Assembly (NCBI GenBank): GCA_003427395.1
Contig: BFEA01000170.1
Span: 2,176,936 to 2,240,935, forward strand
Source of the DNA: Chara braunii
Taxonomy: Eukaryota > Streptophyta > Charophyceae > Charales > Characeae
DNA: 64,000 nucleotides
Direction of reading: 5' to 3'
In this document: piece after piece, positions 1 to 10,825 of the stretch
Numbering within the stretch: the stretch's first letter is position 1
How the letters are laid out: the number at the start of each line of letters is the position of its first letter
Translations under genes and position numbers: made by a program
Notes under the pieces: model-generated
Databases searched by the model: none
Told to the model about the DNA's origin: nothing
What the model saw: the letters and a program-made list of their open reading frames with translations, nothing else

Positions 1-308
1 AATGGTCCTGAAGTGGTGAAAGCTCCGAAGACCTTGAAAACCACCTGTTTAGGCAGGTTGCATCCTCAAGTGGTGAAGGGTGGTTTTCATGGTCTTCGGG
101 TCTTTCACAACTTCAAGACCATTCAAGATTTTCAGACTGCCAAAAACTCTCACTTGACCACTTCAGGATGCAGTCTACCTAAACAGGTGGTTTTCAGGGT
201 CTTCGGACCTTTCACCACTTCACGATCATTCAGGATTTTTAGACTGCCAAAAACTCTCACTTCATAATTTTCATTCCTGAATTTTCAATAACCCGATAAC
301 CGCTTGTG
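1..308 (-). repeat. Palindromic repeat module, inverted copy of 30,735-31,161
   Basis: A ~71-bp unit occurs forward at 7-77, partly inverted at 80-119 and fully inverted at 157-228, so the segment can fold on itself. The block ends with CCGATAACCGCTTGTG (about 293-308). The reverse complement of the whole block reproduces the order seen at 30,735-31,061 (forward, partial forward, inverted), and the terminal motif matches CACAAGCGGTTATCGG at about 30,738. This is therefore a second, oppositely oriented copy of one repeat family. No protein is encoded; the short open frames through it are by-products of the repeat. Confidence 0.85.
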
Positions 309-622
309 CTCAGTTTTATCTTCTTTGGTTCTTTTTCAATTTCTTATCGATTCATTTTTTTCTTATTGTTCATCGCTTTCTTCTTTTCCTTCGCTTCTTC
401 CACGTCTTATTATTATTATTATGATTGTGGCGGAACAAGTAGGTGAGTGTCGTAAGGCGGATCCGATAACAAGGCCCTAATGAGTGTCAGGTGCGCCACC
501 AGGATGAAATGTGCTTAGGGCAATGAGCGCGTTTCTTCTAGGCTCAATGCGTGTAGTTGAGCGTGAAAATTTATGTTCAAGCATGCACGAAGGACAGTCT
601 ATGAATTTTGTTTATCACTTTT
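309..622. other. Unassigned intergenic DNA
   Basis: Pyrimidine-rich and AT-rich sequence with no coding frame, RNA gene or repeat boundary that I can support. Homology to the 30.7 kb repeat stops abruptly at about 308. Confidence 0.5.
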
Positions 623-650
623 CTTCTTCTTTTTCTTCTTCTTATTATTA

Positions 651-685
<35 letters not shown>

Positions 686-709
686 GTTATTATTATTATT
701 ATTATTTTA

Positions 710-749
<40 letters not shown>

Positions 750-1013
750 CATTCTCGATTATTGTTCTTCTTCGCTTTATCATCTTCGAATCGTCTTCTT
801 TACTTCGTATTTTTCCGTTCATCTTCTTCGTTTCTTCTTCTTCTTCATAGTCGCTTCTTCTTCTACTACTTCTGGCTTCTTCTTCTTCTTCTTCCTCGCC
901 TTTGCTTCTTTTTTTTCGTCGGTTCTTTTTATTCTTCGCCGCTTCTTCTTATTTTTTGCCGCTTCTTCTTCTACTACTTTTTTTGATTTTTTTTTTTTTT
1001 TCGACTTCTTCTT
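623..1013. repeat. TTA/TTG and TTC microsatellite tract
   Basis: Interrupted TTA trinucleotides (about 641-760) pass into TTC/TTT-rich triplets up to about 1,013. The long open frames here are homopolymer-like (Tyr, Ile, Leu or Phe runs depending on frame) and are artefacts of triplet repetition, not genes. Confidence 0.9.
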
Positions 1014-1163
1014 CGGGGGTCGGCCAAGGGAAGGCTCGGGCGCTGCCTGAAGGCCGGGCCCTAGTTCTATAGGGACGACACTATAGAGGAAACCAAGGGA
1101 ACAAAAAAATCAAACACACAAGAATTAAAAAAGAACAAGAACGAACGAGAAAAAAAACGAAGT

Positions 1164-1239
1164 CGTGTGGGAGGGAGGGAGGGAGGGAGGGAGGGAAGGA
1201 GGGAGAGGGAGAGAGAGAGAGGGAGGAAGGGAGGAGGGG

Positions 1240-1318
<79 letters not shown>
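1164..1318. repeat. GGGA / GATA / GA compound microsatellite
   Basis: Purine-only stretch with GGGA repeats, then about eleven GATA units (1,244-1,289), then GA dinucleotides to 1,318. It is immediately followed by a short hairpin (1,322-1,375) and more GA repeats. Confidence 0.92.
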
Positions 1319-1321
<3 letters not shown>

Positions 1322-1375
1322 AAAAAACGGGAATGCATCTTCTCGTAATAGCGGGAAGAGTCATTCCCGTTTTTT
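1322..1375. repeat. Short perfect-arm hairpin inside GA tract
   Basis: The 14-bp arms AAAAAACGGGAATG (1,322-1,335) and its complement (1,362-1,375) are exact. The interior continues the fold with one mismatch (CTTCTCG against CGGGAAG). It is flanked on both sides by GA microsatellite, as if a tiny hairpin element had interrupted one GA run. Confidence 0.7.
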
Positions 1376-1386
1376 TTTTTTGAAAC

Positions 1387-1388
<2 letters not shown>

Positions 1389-1421
<33 letters not shown>
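1389..1421. repeat. GA microsatellite
   Basis: Pure GA dinucleotide run right of the small hairpin and abutting inverted-repeat arm A. Confidence 0.9.
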
Positions 1422-1426
<5 letters not shown>

Positions 1427-1567
1427 GCGACCTGTACGGAGGGTCGCGACGAACTCGCCTCTCTCTCTCTGGACAACATAAAAAATGGTAATCATGGCGG
1501 TGTATCTTTCCATGTTATAGCGGAAAATTCGTTCTCATTTTGCACATTTCGAGAGTGATCGAGCGAC

Positions 1568-1629
<62 letters not shown>

Positions 1630-1759
1630 GGCGAGTTTGTCGCGGCCCTCCATGCAGGTCGCCAGCCCCCTGTCTCTCTCGTCGCTCCACCACTCTCAAA
1701 ATGTGCAAAACGAGAATTAATCTTCTGCTAGAACATGGAAAGATACACCGCCATGATTA
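1422..1759. repeat. Interleaved inverted repeats around a GA microsatellite
   Basis: Two different arms recur as reverse complements: arm A (1,422-1,459) with 1,630-1,669, and arm B (1,489-1,557) with 1,690-1,759. A GA tract (1,573-1,628) lies between. The order is A, B, A', B', so the pairs cross rather than nest as in a simple foldback. Arm B contains TAATCATGGCGG and its complement closes the block. No protein is encoded. Confidence 0.8.
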
Positions 1760-2037
1760 TTTTTGTGCATGTCGAGGTAGTCACTGTGCTTTTTTTCCCA
1801 TTTCTTTTTTTAATAATAGATTTCATCCCGTTTTCTGTCGTATCTTTTTGCTTTTTTTTTTTTTTTTTTTTTTCCTTCTTTTTTTCGTGTTTTTCTTCGA
1901 GTAGGTTTGGCAAGTTAGCGCCCGGTAGTTCGAGCCTCGGCAAGGCTTGGCATACCGGTCGGCCGAGGCTCGGACTTGATAGTTGGGCCAAGTACTGGTG
2001 GTTCAAAAAAAAAACAAAAAAAGACAACGGGAGGACC
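1760..2037. other. T-rich DNA, hairpin and A-rich tract before LINE copy 1
   Basis: Long T runs (about 1,851-1,875) are followed by a hairpin with GAGCCTCGGC and GCCGAGGCTC as arms (about 1,940-1,975). An A-rich stretch (about 2,005-2,021) ends just left of the LINE. The A-rich stretch could be the poly(A) end of an older LINE copy, but I could not align the preceding sequence convincingly with the two LINE 3' ends. Confidence 0.45.
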
Positions 2038-2053
2038 AAAAGCAACCTAACGG
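2038..2053 (+). repeat. Putative target-site duplication, left copy (LINE 1)
   Basis: AAAAGCAACCTAACGG here is repeated exactly at 10,810-10,825, right after the poly(A) of LINE copy 1. Four of the 16 bases are A and could belong to poly(A), so 12 bp are informative. Either this is a true duplication or the LINE 5' end itself starts with this motif; see the junction finding. Confidence 0.7.
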
Positions 2054-3392
2054 TCAGTTTTGGAGCGCAAGTACCGGGCGAATAGCGGTAGCGCTCTGGA
2101 AACTGTGCCGCTACATGCGTCCGTGCGTAGCGTTGTTTGCCTGCCAACTTTGCCGTCATGACGAAGAGCAGGGAAGAGGTCACACACACTCCTCACCGAG
2201 AGTGGAGGTTATGCCTCAACGCGTCGTCATCGCCGGACAGTCCCATGGCCTCAGGTAGGTTAGGTCGTTGAACCCGTACCACGATGCTTACAAGGGATGA
2301 TGAAAGCGAAGGACAATGCGAAAGGATAATTGTCGGTAGGTAGGTCGTTGAACCCGAACCACGATGCTTATGAGGGACGATGAGAATGAAGGGCAATGTG
2401 AAAAGATAATTTTTGGTATGTAGCCTAAAACTCAGTAAAAGATGAGATTACTGCTTCGAAAGTGCCCTACCTTCAACTTCACCATTTTTTTTCCCTCCGC
2501 CTGGAGCAGCTACGGGAACGAAGGGGGAGTCGAAAAAGAGATGAGTGTTAAGTATGTCTCCATCCTGATAGTAGGAAAGTAACGAATGTGCACCACCTAC
2601 ATCTCTCACCCATGTCAAAGCATAGGCCTCAGAAGTCTGACTACTGCCGACCGATAGAAACCGTGAGGATTCCCTGAGGAGTCTTTAACTCATGCGACGG
2701 GGGACCTGGAAAACGCCAAGGTAATCCCGGAGTGCTACCACGATGTTCCACCGTGTAATCCGGGATCAGAGTTGCCGTGGTAAATCCTAGATCAGACCTC
2801 CCTCCGGCCTCATAGTAGGGATCAAACGCACAAGGAAGTCATCGTGAGGAACTGGATTCATTGGAGAGTCCCCGACTCTTCCTCTACGAGAAGGCGAGTG
2901 TGCAAAATATGTCGGGAAGAAAGAGTTTGAAAGAGCGTGTAAGGAAAATCTTGGTTGACAAATTATGCTCCTGGATCCTATGCCAAGTCAGAACGGGAGA
3001 AACAAGACCAATACTGGGTCAGCAGGCATCAGCGCCATAGAGAAAAGTAACGTAGCATGAGACACCATACGGAAAAGTGAGGCAGAGCACTAGTAGCGGC
3101 CGACTTCTATCGGATTACGGTGGTACGGGAACTGAAGTAAACAAAAGAGGTAAAAACGATTAGCAGAGAGGTAGAGACAAATTTGAGTGGAGATTCTGGG
3201 TTAAGGTGACGCGGAATCCATATCCTTCTCTCAATTATTATTAAGTTTCAGAACTCTTCACCGGGATAGTTCAGTTGTATTACCAACTTATTACGGAAAA
3301 GCTACTTATTAAATATCGCCCTTCTCGACTGGGACACTCAATGACAATGCACGGTCGGTGAAAGTAACGATCAGGGACTGTATCGACCACCG
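2042..3392 (+). other. LINE 1 5' UTR
   Basis: Non-coding leader of about 1.35 kb. A block at about 2,138-2,240 aligns loosely with about 10,961-11,040 of copy 2 (shared TTTGCC...GCCAAC and ACGCGTCGT motifs), supporting a common 5' region. It includes the 80-bp tandem duplication annotated separately. No internal promoter motif was identified. Confidence 0.6.
2254..2413 (+). repeat. 80-bp tandem duplication in LINE 1 leader
   Basis: Two adjacent units share GGTCGTTGAACCCG (2,263 and 2,343) and ACCACGATGCTTA. The offset is exactly 80 bp with scattered substitutions. Plant and animal L1 leaders often carry such monomers, which may act as promoters; function here is untested. Confidence 0.85.
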
Positions 3393-5924
3393 ATGTTCCG
3401 CGGAAGAGAAGCTCAAGCTCGAGTCAGAGAGTCGGTAAGGCGCTGTTATGATGAGGGGATATGCCCAGATGAAGTAGATCTGGGTGAAGTGGTGGAGGAT
3501 AGAGAAGGGAGACAATTTGTAGTGAACAGCGCAATAGACGAGATAAAAGAACAGTGGCTCAAAGAGCGCACCGTCATCATTATCTTCCAAGACGAAGCAA
3601 GAAACTTGGCCAGACAAGTGAAGGAAGATCTGATCCGTGCTTATGAGGACGGATGGTCTGCGCGGAGACTGTTTGATCCAAGCATCAAACGTGGGAGAGT
3701 CAAATTTGAGCGACAAAACGTTATCTCCTACGTGACAAAATCGAATGAAGTAGCTGAATAGCTTATTGTGGAAGGTGAAGCAAAGCTGAAACTGCAGGAT
3801 AAGGAATATCGAGTTCTCTTCAAACCATGGATGACACGGCAAGAGTTGAGGGATCTACCTCTTCAGAAGGCGGAAACAAACATTTGGATCGTGGCATTGA
3901 GAGTGCATCTGGATGCCTATTACTTTATGAAGAGTGCGGTAACCAACATGTTTGGCAAAGTCCTGCACGTGCATCCTCCGTAGTTCGACCCCTCGCGCCC
4001 AAAGCTAATGAAAGTCAAATTTGACTTAGAGCCTGCAACTCGATTTCAGGTAGACGATGAACTAGTCATTGAATCACCGAGAGGAGAGAGATGGAAGGTG
4101 GAAGTCGCAACGCCCTACACGGACTGGTGTAGACGGTGCAAATGGTACTTCCACTCCGACAAGAACTGTCCGAGAATGAGACAGGAAGAGGAAAGGAGAA
4201 GGAGAGAAGGAGGTTGGAAGCAGGGAGGACACCGAGCTCGCTTTCAGCAACACCTGCAAAATGCACAACGAATGGCGGCAAGAGGTGAAACGGGAGAAGG
4301 AAACAGACAAAGGGGGAACAAAGGTGATTCGGGAAGAGGCATGGAACAAGGTAGGGGAATGCGGAACCCCTGGAGTCAACCGCAGTCACAACTTCAATCA
4401 CGGCAGTCGGATGCAGGTCCTGCAAGTCGCCCTGGTGGACAACAGAACCACTTTAGCCGAGCGGCCAATCATCCAGGTGGAAGAAAGGAGCAAAGGCTCG
4501 AAACTACAGAAGCACACTGTAGAGCGGATTCAACTGCAAACAGGGGCAGAGACTACATCTGGCACGAAGCAGACCAATATCTGAGAGAATGGGCAGGAGG
4601 TGTACCTGATAGGTTACATGGTCCCTCGATGGCCCCGTCAGAAGGCAGAGAGGAGTGGCCAGCAAACCTGTACCCCAAGGAGCCTATGTAGGGGGGCGGG
4701 AACCCGAGTGTGGACAGGCACATGCAGAGTGCAAAAGTATATGGGAGACCATATAGTCACCAGATGTGACCAGACCCGCAAGCACACCTCCAACAGATAC
4801 CACATCTTCAAGATTACCATACAGAATATGCAGTAGCAAGGAACCTCCAACATCAACAGGACAATCAAGTCATGTACCAACTCGACTCCATTCCAATAGA
4901 AAGATCTTATCCCCAACAGCAAGCCTGTCCACTGCATCTCGAGCAACCTCAACCTCGTTACCCGGTTCGGCAACAAGATTGGAGGGTCATGCTTGCTCAA
5001 GAGCCAATAGAAGCCAGCCATCTATAAATACGTCAGACTCAAGCCGAACTGAGCCACAGAGGGGAAGCGGAGAGACTGCACTGTACGGCGGGAAGAAGCA
5101 CTTGGAAAACGTGGGGAGGGGGCATGACGAGGAACATGGACCGACTGCATCAGAGTGGAGACCAGAGGAGAGGCAACGACACACAGAGACAGAGACCAGA
5201 AGTCATCCCGAAAGGAGGGAGACTCGAAGAGCTATCAAGGACCTCAGTCTCCTCACAATCGCGTATCAGAATGGACAACGAATCACAAGGTATACCAAGG
5301 GATGCAGGGTACCCATCGGAGGAGCGCTCCACCTCATCAATGGAGAGTTCATCACATTCAAGACAACCAAGGAACGAGGAAGGGGGAGCTGAAGGCAAAC
5401 TATGTCCTGACAGAAGTAGGCATGCAGAAGTAATCCACATGAGCTACTCAGAGATAGTGAAAAGGAGGATCACACCGTTGGTGTGCACGCAGGCAAATGA
5501 CGAGATCTTTTTTCTTGCATTGGCAGATCACAACGGGCAGCCATACATCACCTCTGCAGAAGTGGATCGCACTTCCACACCATCGCTCATCATGGAAAAC
5601 ATCCCAGTCCGCATTATCCCAAACTCGACAATGATAAACATCATTTGTAAGATGGGGGAGGGATACTCCAAATTTTCCTTCCCCTTGATGGATGTCCGCA
5701 TACCACCTGAATCAGCGGAACTGCTTACACAGTCTAGGGTTCGCTGGTACAACATCGACATTGTGAGGGAAATGGATTCCCACCAGCTGCAATCAATAGT
5801 TGTGGCACCAGGAATCAGTGCACTGATCCTCCTCAACGTAAATGAGAAGCTCCGCCAAGAAGAGAACCTGCACTCTAATTTCCTGCATAGGATGCTCTCC
5901 AGCGAGTGGATGTCTTCGTCATAG
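3393..5924 (+). pseudogene. LINE 1 ORF1 (RNA-binding, CCHC), five nonsense codons
   Basis: One continuous frame of about 843 codons interrupted only by stops at 3,759 (TAG), 3,981 (TAG), 4,689 (TAG), 4,767 (TGA) and 5,025 (TAA). The N-terminal third resembles the DUF4283-type domain of plant LINE ORF1, which binds element RNA. It is followed by a CX2CX4HX4C knuckle (CRRCKWYFHSDKNC, about residues 245-258). A Gln/Arg/Ser-rich linker follows, then a C-terminal block from about 5,440 (ITPLVCTQANDEIFFLALAD) that is conserved in copy 2. Copy 2 has Trp where the first stop lies and Glu where the second lies. The start is the first Met before the block shared with copy 2. The protein would package LINE RNA into the RNP. 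Confidence 0.85.
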
Positions 5925-6069
5925 GTCAACTCCTCACGTGGAAGCTTCAAGAATTGCTCGAGACACAGGACCAGAGAAACAACCAGACCTGAAGTAACAG
6001 TCGAGCATCACTCAGCGACGCAAAGAGAGACACCTCACATCCAATCACAAGCGGAAGACAACGTCACAC

Positions 6070-7257
6070 ATGGATAAACTTAAAATAGTTATTTGGGACC
6101 TGAGAGGGTTGGGTGATACAACGGGGAGGTCCAAAAGGAGGAGGGTGAAGAGTTGGGTGCATGAGTGGAGGGTGAACTGCTTGTTAGTTCAGGAATCCAA
6201 ACTGAACGAGGAGAAGCTGGCAGAGTTAGGAGCTTGGTGGGACGATCCACAGGTATGGGCACCTGCTCAAGGGACGAGAGGAGGCGTGGGCATACTCCTA
6301 CACCGGGATCTGCAGGTGAGAGTCTTGGACTGCGAAGGAGATATGTGGGGGAGATGGGCGTGGTTCAAAATCGAAGCAGACAATGAAGAATGGGTCATAA
6401 TGATAATGTATGCACCCACAAACAAAAGGGAAAGATTTGTTTTCTTCGCAAACCTGATGCTTTACATGCCCAAGGTCGACAAACTGATTCTAGCAGGGGA
6501 CTAGAACCTTTCGTTAGATGAAGCACTAAGGCCGGACTCGAAAACAACGAGCCGGAGGGATGTCCTAACACTTATGGACCTCTCAACGGAGCTAGAGCCG
6601 ACGGACCCATTCAGACTGTTGTCGCCAGAGGAACCAGGATATACCTGGATCTCTCATCTGCACCAGGAGCGAACGCAAGTAACCAGGAGGCCACTAGACT
6701 ACTTTCTCGTGTCCAATCAAGTACTATAATCAGTCACCATGGTGAAGCAGATCGGTCACCCGATATCTGATCACAAACCAGTTATAACCGAGATAAAGTT
6801 GCACACGGCTATCGAGAGAGGAAAAGGTTTATTTAGGCTAAACACCCAAAACCTTGAGGATCCAGACATTGCTAAATGGCTGGAAGGGCACATGATCAAT
6901 TGGGAATCTGCAAAACAACATTTTGCTTCAACAACAGAATGGTTGGACAACGACATTGCCATCGCATCAGGGGTAATGAACATCTGTTCACGAATCTTGG
7001 CAAAGATCAGAAACCAAAGGGAAGCAGACTGTAGAAGGAGGGTTGAAGAAGCAGAAGAGAGAATGAAAGTTTATCGTATTTCGACTTTAGTATGGGCAAC
7101 GGAAAGAGAGAAGGGAATGACCGAATGGGATGGCATCCAAGCAAACAAGGAGAGGAGATGGTCAGAACTCTTGAAGGAGATGGGGATTGAAGTGCACGAC
7201 AAAATGACCAAGGAGACTTTCATCGACTCCAACCGAGAAGAATGCAGCAACAGATGA
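6070..7257 (+). pseudogene. LINE 1 ORF2, APE-type endonuclease
   Basis: The N-terminal part of ORF2 nicks target DNA for target-primed reverse transcription. Visible APE landmarks are WDLRGLG near the start, QESKL (catalytic Glu), the GTRGGVGILL strand, YAPT, GD followed by a stop where the family has GDxN, and the C-terminal SDHKPV with Asp-His. The first motif has Asp where L1 endonucleases normally have Asn (WN), and copy 2 shows the same. In-frame stops: TAG at 6,502 within GDxN, and TAA at 6,727 where copy 2 has Gln. The frame closes at 7,255 because of a frameshift near 7,240; the same protein continues in another frame. Confidence 0.88.
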
Positions 7258-9446
7258 TCGAACTGCGCCACCCATTCGACGAAGGCGCCCCAAGAGCCTC
7301 ATCCGCTGCACGCATGCTCACCTACGCGAAACTGTACTATGAAGACATCCTGACCACTCGCCATCCTCACGAATATATCAGCACCTATCTCTTGGACACA
7401 TCAGGTGTGTGGGATGACACCACAGTTACCCTGCCTGCGGCAACAAGGCTGGACCTGGACAGGCCAGTCACAATGGAGGAAACTGAGCAAACCTTGAAGA
7501 CCATGGCACGCGAGAAGTCGCCGGGAATCGGTGGTTTGACGGTGGAATTATACGCAAAGAACTGGGAAGTTATTAGGCCAGCATTGGTAAGTCTGTACAA
7601 CGAGGCACTTACAGGCGGCAGTTTGGGCAAAGGAATGACGCACGGGGTGATCTCGGTACTGTTCAAAAAGGGAGACAAAAGAGATGTTAAGAACTGGCGT
7701 CCTATCTCCCTCTTGAACGTATCCTACAAGATCCTGGCAAAGACACTTGCAAGGTGGCTTGCAAGACACTTACCACACCTGGTAGCAGGAGATCAAGGCG
7801 CTTTTGTTCAAGGCAGATCGATCTTCAATAACATTGTGACAGCGATAGAGGTCCTAGAGATCGTGCAGTATGAAAACTTGGATATCAGTTCTCCTTATAG
7901 ACTTGGAGAAGGCCTATGACAAGGTGGGATGGACCTTCGTCACGACGACCTTGAAGAAAATGGGCTTTGGAGAAGGCTTTCGCAAATGGATGGTGGTTAT
8001 GCACACAACAGCCACCTCCGTTGTCATGATCAACGATCATTTGTTGTCACCGTTCGGGTTGACGTGATCCCTCAGACAAGGATGTCCCCTTGCCCCCCTG
8101 CTGTTCGTACTGCAGATGGAAGTTCTGTTGAATCGAGTAAGACGACATCCTCAGATCAGAGGGCTGCAACTGCACAGCGACACACAATGCAAGGTGAAAG
8201 CCCTGGTGGACGACCTTTTCATGGTCTGGGAAAACTCGGCGGAATCTCTGTCTCCAATGAAGGTCATCATGGCACAATACTCAGATCTTTCAGAAACTTC
8301 GGTAAATTGGAACAAGTCAACTTACCTACTTCCAAAAGACTACGAGCTAAGAGCGGAGTGGGGAATGAAGAGGGTAGAAGAAGGGGAGAAAGAACGTTTT
8401 TTAGATGTCCTCATAAGTCTCCAAGTGGAATCTACTTCACAAGGTCTGTTGCTGCAACATAGAATTGCAGCAAGGTTGCAGCTTTGGGGCAGGACATGGC
8501 ACCTTTCGATCATAGGCCGTGCACTGGTTTCAAACGCAAACCTCTTTTCTATCCTCTGGTTTGTCTCGGCGGTAAGGGAGTTAGTGGAAGGGATCTTAGC
8601 TGCAATTCGTAGGATGGTGGTCGTTTCCTGTGGAAACCAAGGGCTAAACTCAACGAGGGATTCTTGGTGAAAGTTACATGGGAGACTCTCACGTTCCCTC
8701 GTGAGCAGGTCTAGACCCCACCAGAAGGAATCAAGCCCAACCGAGGGATTGGCTCTGCAAAGTAGCTTTGGCAAACCGGAAAGAGCACCGGGTGGAATTA
8801 GCGGAGAGGATCCTGGAGCAAGAATGGGAGTTAAACAGACCAGAAGATGTGTGGGTCTGCTTCTTTGTGGAATCCTTCAGAAAGAAGAAGTTGAAGTCCT
8901 CCTTCTGGAACGCGATAAGAAAAGCCTGGAACAAACTACCTCTGGATGTACAGCGAGCACCTCAAACAAAAGAAGAAGTGTTGTTGCAACACTTATTCGA
9001 AAACCCCTCTATCAGGGACCAAGCAGGCAGTTTTCAAGGCTGATGGTTCAACTAGAACTTTCGGACGAGCATGGATGAGGAAAGGGTTGACCCGTATCAA
9101 GGATTTGTGGTCTCCGTTGTTGGGGAATTGGTCACCGCTGGAGGAAGTCAAGAACAAGCTACAAGGTCCGAGAAGAATTGAGGAGCATCTGCGGGCCGTC
9201 CAATCAGCTCTTCCAAAGGAGTGGACAAACTTGTTAGGTCCAAAAGGGTTGGACCCTCCCGACACATGGTACTTCGCAGCAGAGGAACAAGAACCAGATG
9301 TCGTATGGAAAGTCTTGAAAATCCTGGAAAGTGGTTTCAGGCGTGTGGAAAGATGGAGATGTGAGAGGCACTGGAACAAACTGGAGCGAATAAATGAGGA
9401 AACAATTATGTTGTGGAATAATTCGCCTCAAATTCGAATACCTTAA
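7242..9446 (+). pseudogene. LINE 1 ORF2, reverse transcriptase and downstream region
   Basis: The L1-type RT is spread over frames. 7,242-7,890 carries GDKRDVKNWRPISLL and DQGAFVQGRSI. From 7,870 the frame changes (two-base loss relative to copy 2) into LIDLEKAYDKVGW with the first catalytic Asp. An in-frame TGA at 8,065 replaces Arg (CGA in the family). SLRQGCPLAPLLF follows. The catalytic box reads ALVDDLF (usually ADD), so both Asp are present with Val before them. Further frames run 8,116-8,670, 8,768-9,043 and 8,946-9,446 and match copy 2 in order (RPEDVWVCFFVESF, FGRAWMRKG). The function was cDNA synthesis at the nicked target; this copy is dead. Confidence 0.88.
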
Positions 9447-10144
9447 GTCCCAGAGAGAGCAAAGCACACGAGTGTCCTCACCTGGATTGGTCGGGCTCCA
9501 CTGTACAAACTGTGCATAGATCCGCAAACCTGGGGATGAAAATCCTCAAACGCAGGAGGGACCCTTCCCCTGTTGGACTACTCAGTGAAAGCAGGGTACG
9601 ATCTATCGACAAAATCTCAAAAGTCGCCTGCGTCCACGACAACAAACAGATGGCAGGCCATGCTGGGCAATACCATACCAAAGCAGAACTGCAATTCAAG
9701 AAGCTGTAGGAAATTCTCACCACCCTGCCAAATGGGCGACAGGTAAGTATCCTTTGGCTACTCTCGTTGGTGGTGACACCATCTGCAACTTGGCTAATCA
9801 GTAGGGGCATGGATGTGGACTTAAGATGCGACCGCTGTAACTGGCCTTTCGAGTCCACAAGGCACTTGTGGTGGGAATGCCCTGCATCCAAGAGGATCTG
9901 GAGGTGGTGGAAACTGCATTGGGAAGAGATGGGAGGAAAAAGAGTACTGTGGGACGAGCAATGGATTCTTCTGGGTTTCCTACCAGCAAACTCCTCAGGC
10001 AAGAAGGGTTGGGGTTATGTGGCTCATGTCACCAGAGGGATGATCTGTGAGATTATATGGGAGGACATGAACAAAACGAGGTTTGAAAAGAGATCTTTCT
10101 CCGATGTTGAAATCAAGAGAAGAATCAAGTTGGGACTGAAATAG
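9447..10144 (+). pseudogene. LINE 1 ORF2 C-terminus with zf-RVT zinc motif
   Basis: The frame 9,767-10,144 contains CDRCNWPFESTRHLWWEC, which fits the zf-RVT pattern (CX2C...HX4C) found at the C-terminus of plant LINE and RT-derived proteins. The following PASKRIW is conserved in copy 2. The stop at 10,142 closes ORF2. The stretch 9,447-9,766 is homologous linker in broken frames. No RNase H domain is visible after the RT, as in most plant L1 elements. Confidence 0.8.
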
Positions 10145-10813
10145 GCAATCTCAATGGACTGGAGAAGGAAGGTGAGAGCAGGGAAGGGAAACAGACATCA
10201 ATGGAGCTGGTTTCTGGAAACCTGGGCAAGAAGTGACCGCTTAGTAAAAGTTCACAGGTCGAGAGGACTAGTGTTTTCGTCAAAGATAACAACACGAGAC
10301 AATAACCGAACCACATAGTGAGTCAGCTAGATTACGACAACCTATACCAAGGCACTCGGTCAGGCTGGTCGGTTAATTAGATAGAGTGATCATACAACCA
10401 GGGCACTCGGTTAGCTAGAGTCGCTGTAGGCTATTAGTGGAGTGTCCAGGTCCTTGGATGATGTCCCCTTGGTCGTGCGTAGTCCCAGGAGTAGATGTAG
10501 ATGTAGAAGTAGCAAGGGACCTAAGTTTGGAAGGGTTGTCCCTTGACAGTCCACCATTCATGCGAGAGCGGTTACCGTATGAGTAATGAGAGCAAATATT
10601 AGACTGCTGGAAGAGAAAGACCCCGTTTCTGTAGCACTTAGCTGTTCAGTTAGAACTGTGGTAAAACTTGGTACGATATCCTTTCCACAGGCCTGGGCCT
10701 GTAAGCTAAGCTGGCTGATGCTGTCAGATACCCCCGGGTTGAATTGTGAGGTCCTCGGCCTCGACTCTTTATTTGGAATGAAACGTTCATGTTAGTTAAA
10801 AAAAAAAAAAAAG
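10145..10813 (+). other. LINE 1 3' UTR and poly(A)
   Basis: Non-coding tail ending in about 15 A residues (to 10,813). The last ~130 bp (around GGGTTGAATTGTGAGGTCCT) align with the end of copy 2 (GGGTTGAGTTGTGAGGTCCT, about 18,755), which fixes the 3' boundary of the family. It contains two copies of an AGGGCACTCGGTTAG-like phrase near 10,350 and 10,400. Confidence 0.8.
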
Positions 10814-10825
10814 CAACCTAACGGG
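10810..10825 (+). repeat. Junction motif between LINE copies (right copy of 2,038-2,053)
   Basis: Exact repeat of the 16 bp to the left of LINE 1. It is simultaneously the left edge of LINE copy 2. A diverged form, CAATCTAACAG, follows LINE 2 at 18,835-18,845. Confidence 0.75.

Larger units (their letters stand above)
2042..10813 (+). mobile_element. L1-type LINE, copy 1, near full length, decayed
   Basis: About 8.8 kb non-LTR retrotransposon. Order: 5' UTR (to 3,392), one long ORF1 frame (3,393-5,924), ORF2 with APE-type endonuclease, reverse transcriptase and C-terminal zinc motif (6,070-10,144), 3' UTR and poly(A) (10,145-10,813). It is colinear with copy 2 immediately downstream. ORF1 carries five in-frame stops but no frameshift; ORF2 carries stops and several frameshifts, so the copy cannot be autonomous. 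Confidence 0.9.

Noticed and set aside
511-1050. 179-codon open frame and overlapping frames rich in Tyr, Phe and Ser
   Set aside because: Produced by TTA/TTC triplet repeats; no compositional or domain signal of a protein.
1905-2037. 3' end of a third LINE upstream of copy 1
   Set aside because: There is an A-rich tract, but the preceding bases do not align convincingly with the 3' ends of the two LINEs; left as unassigned.
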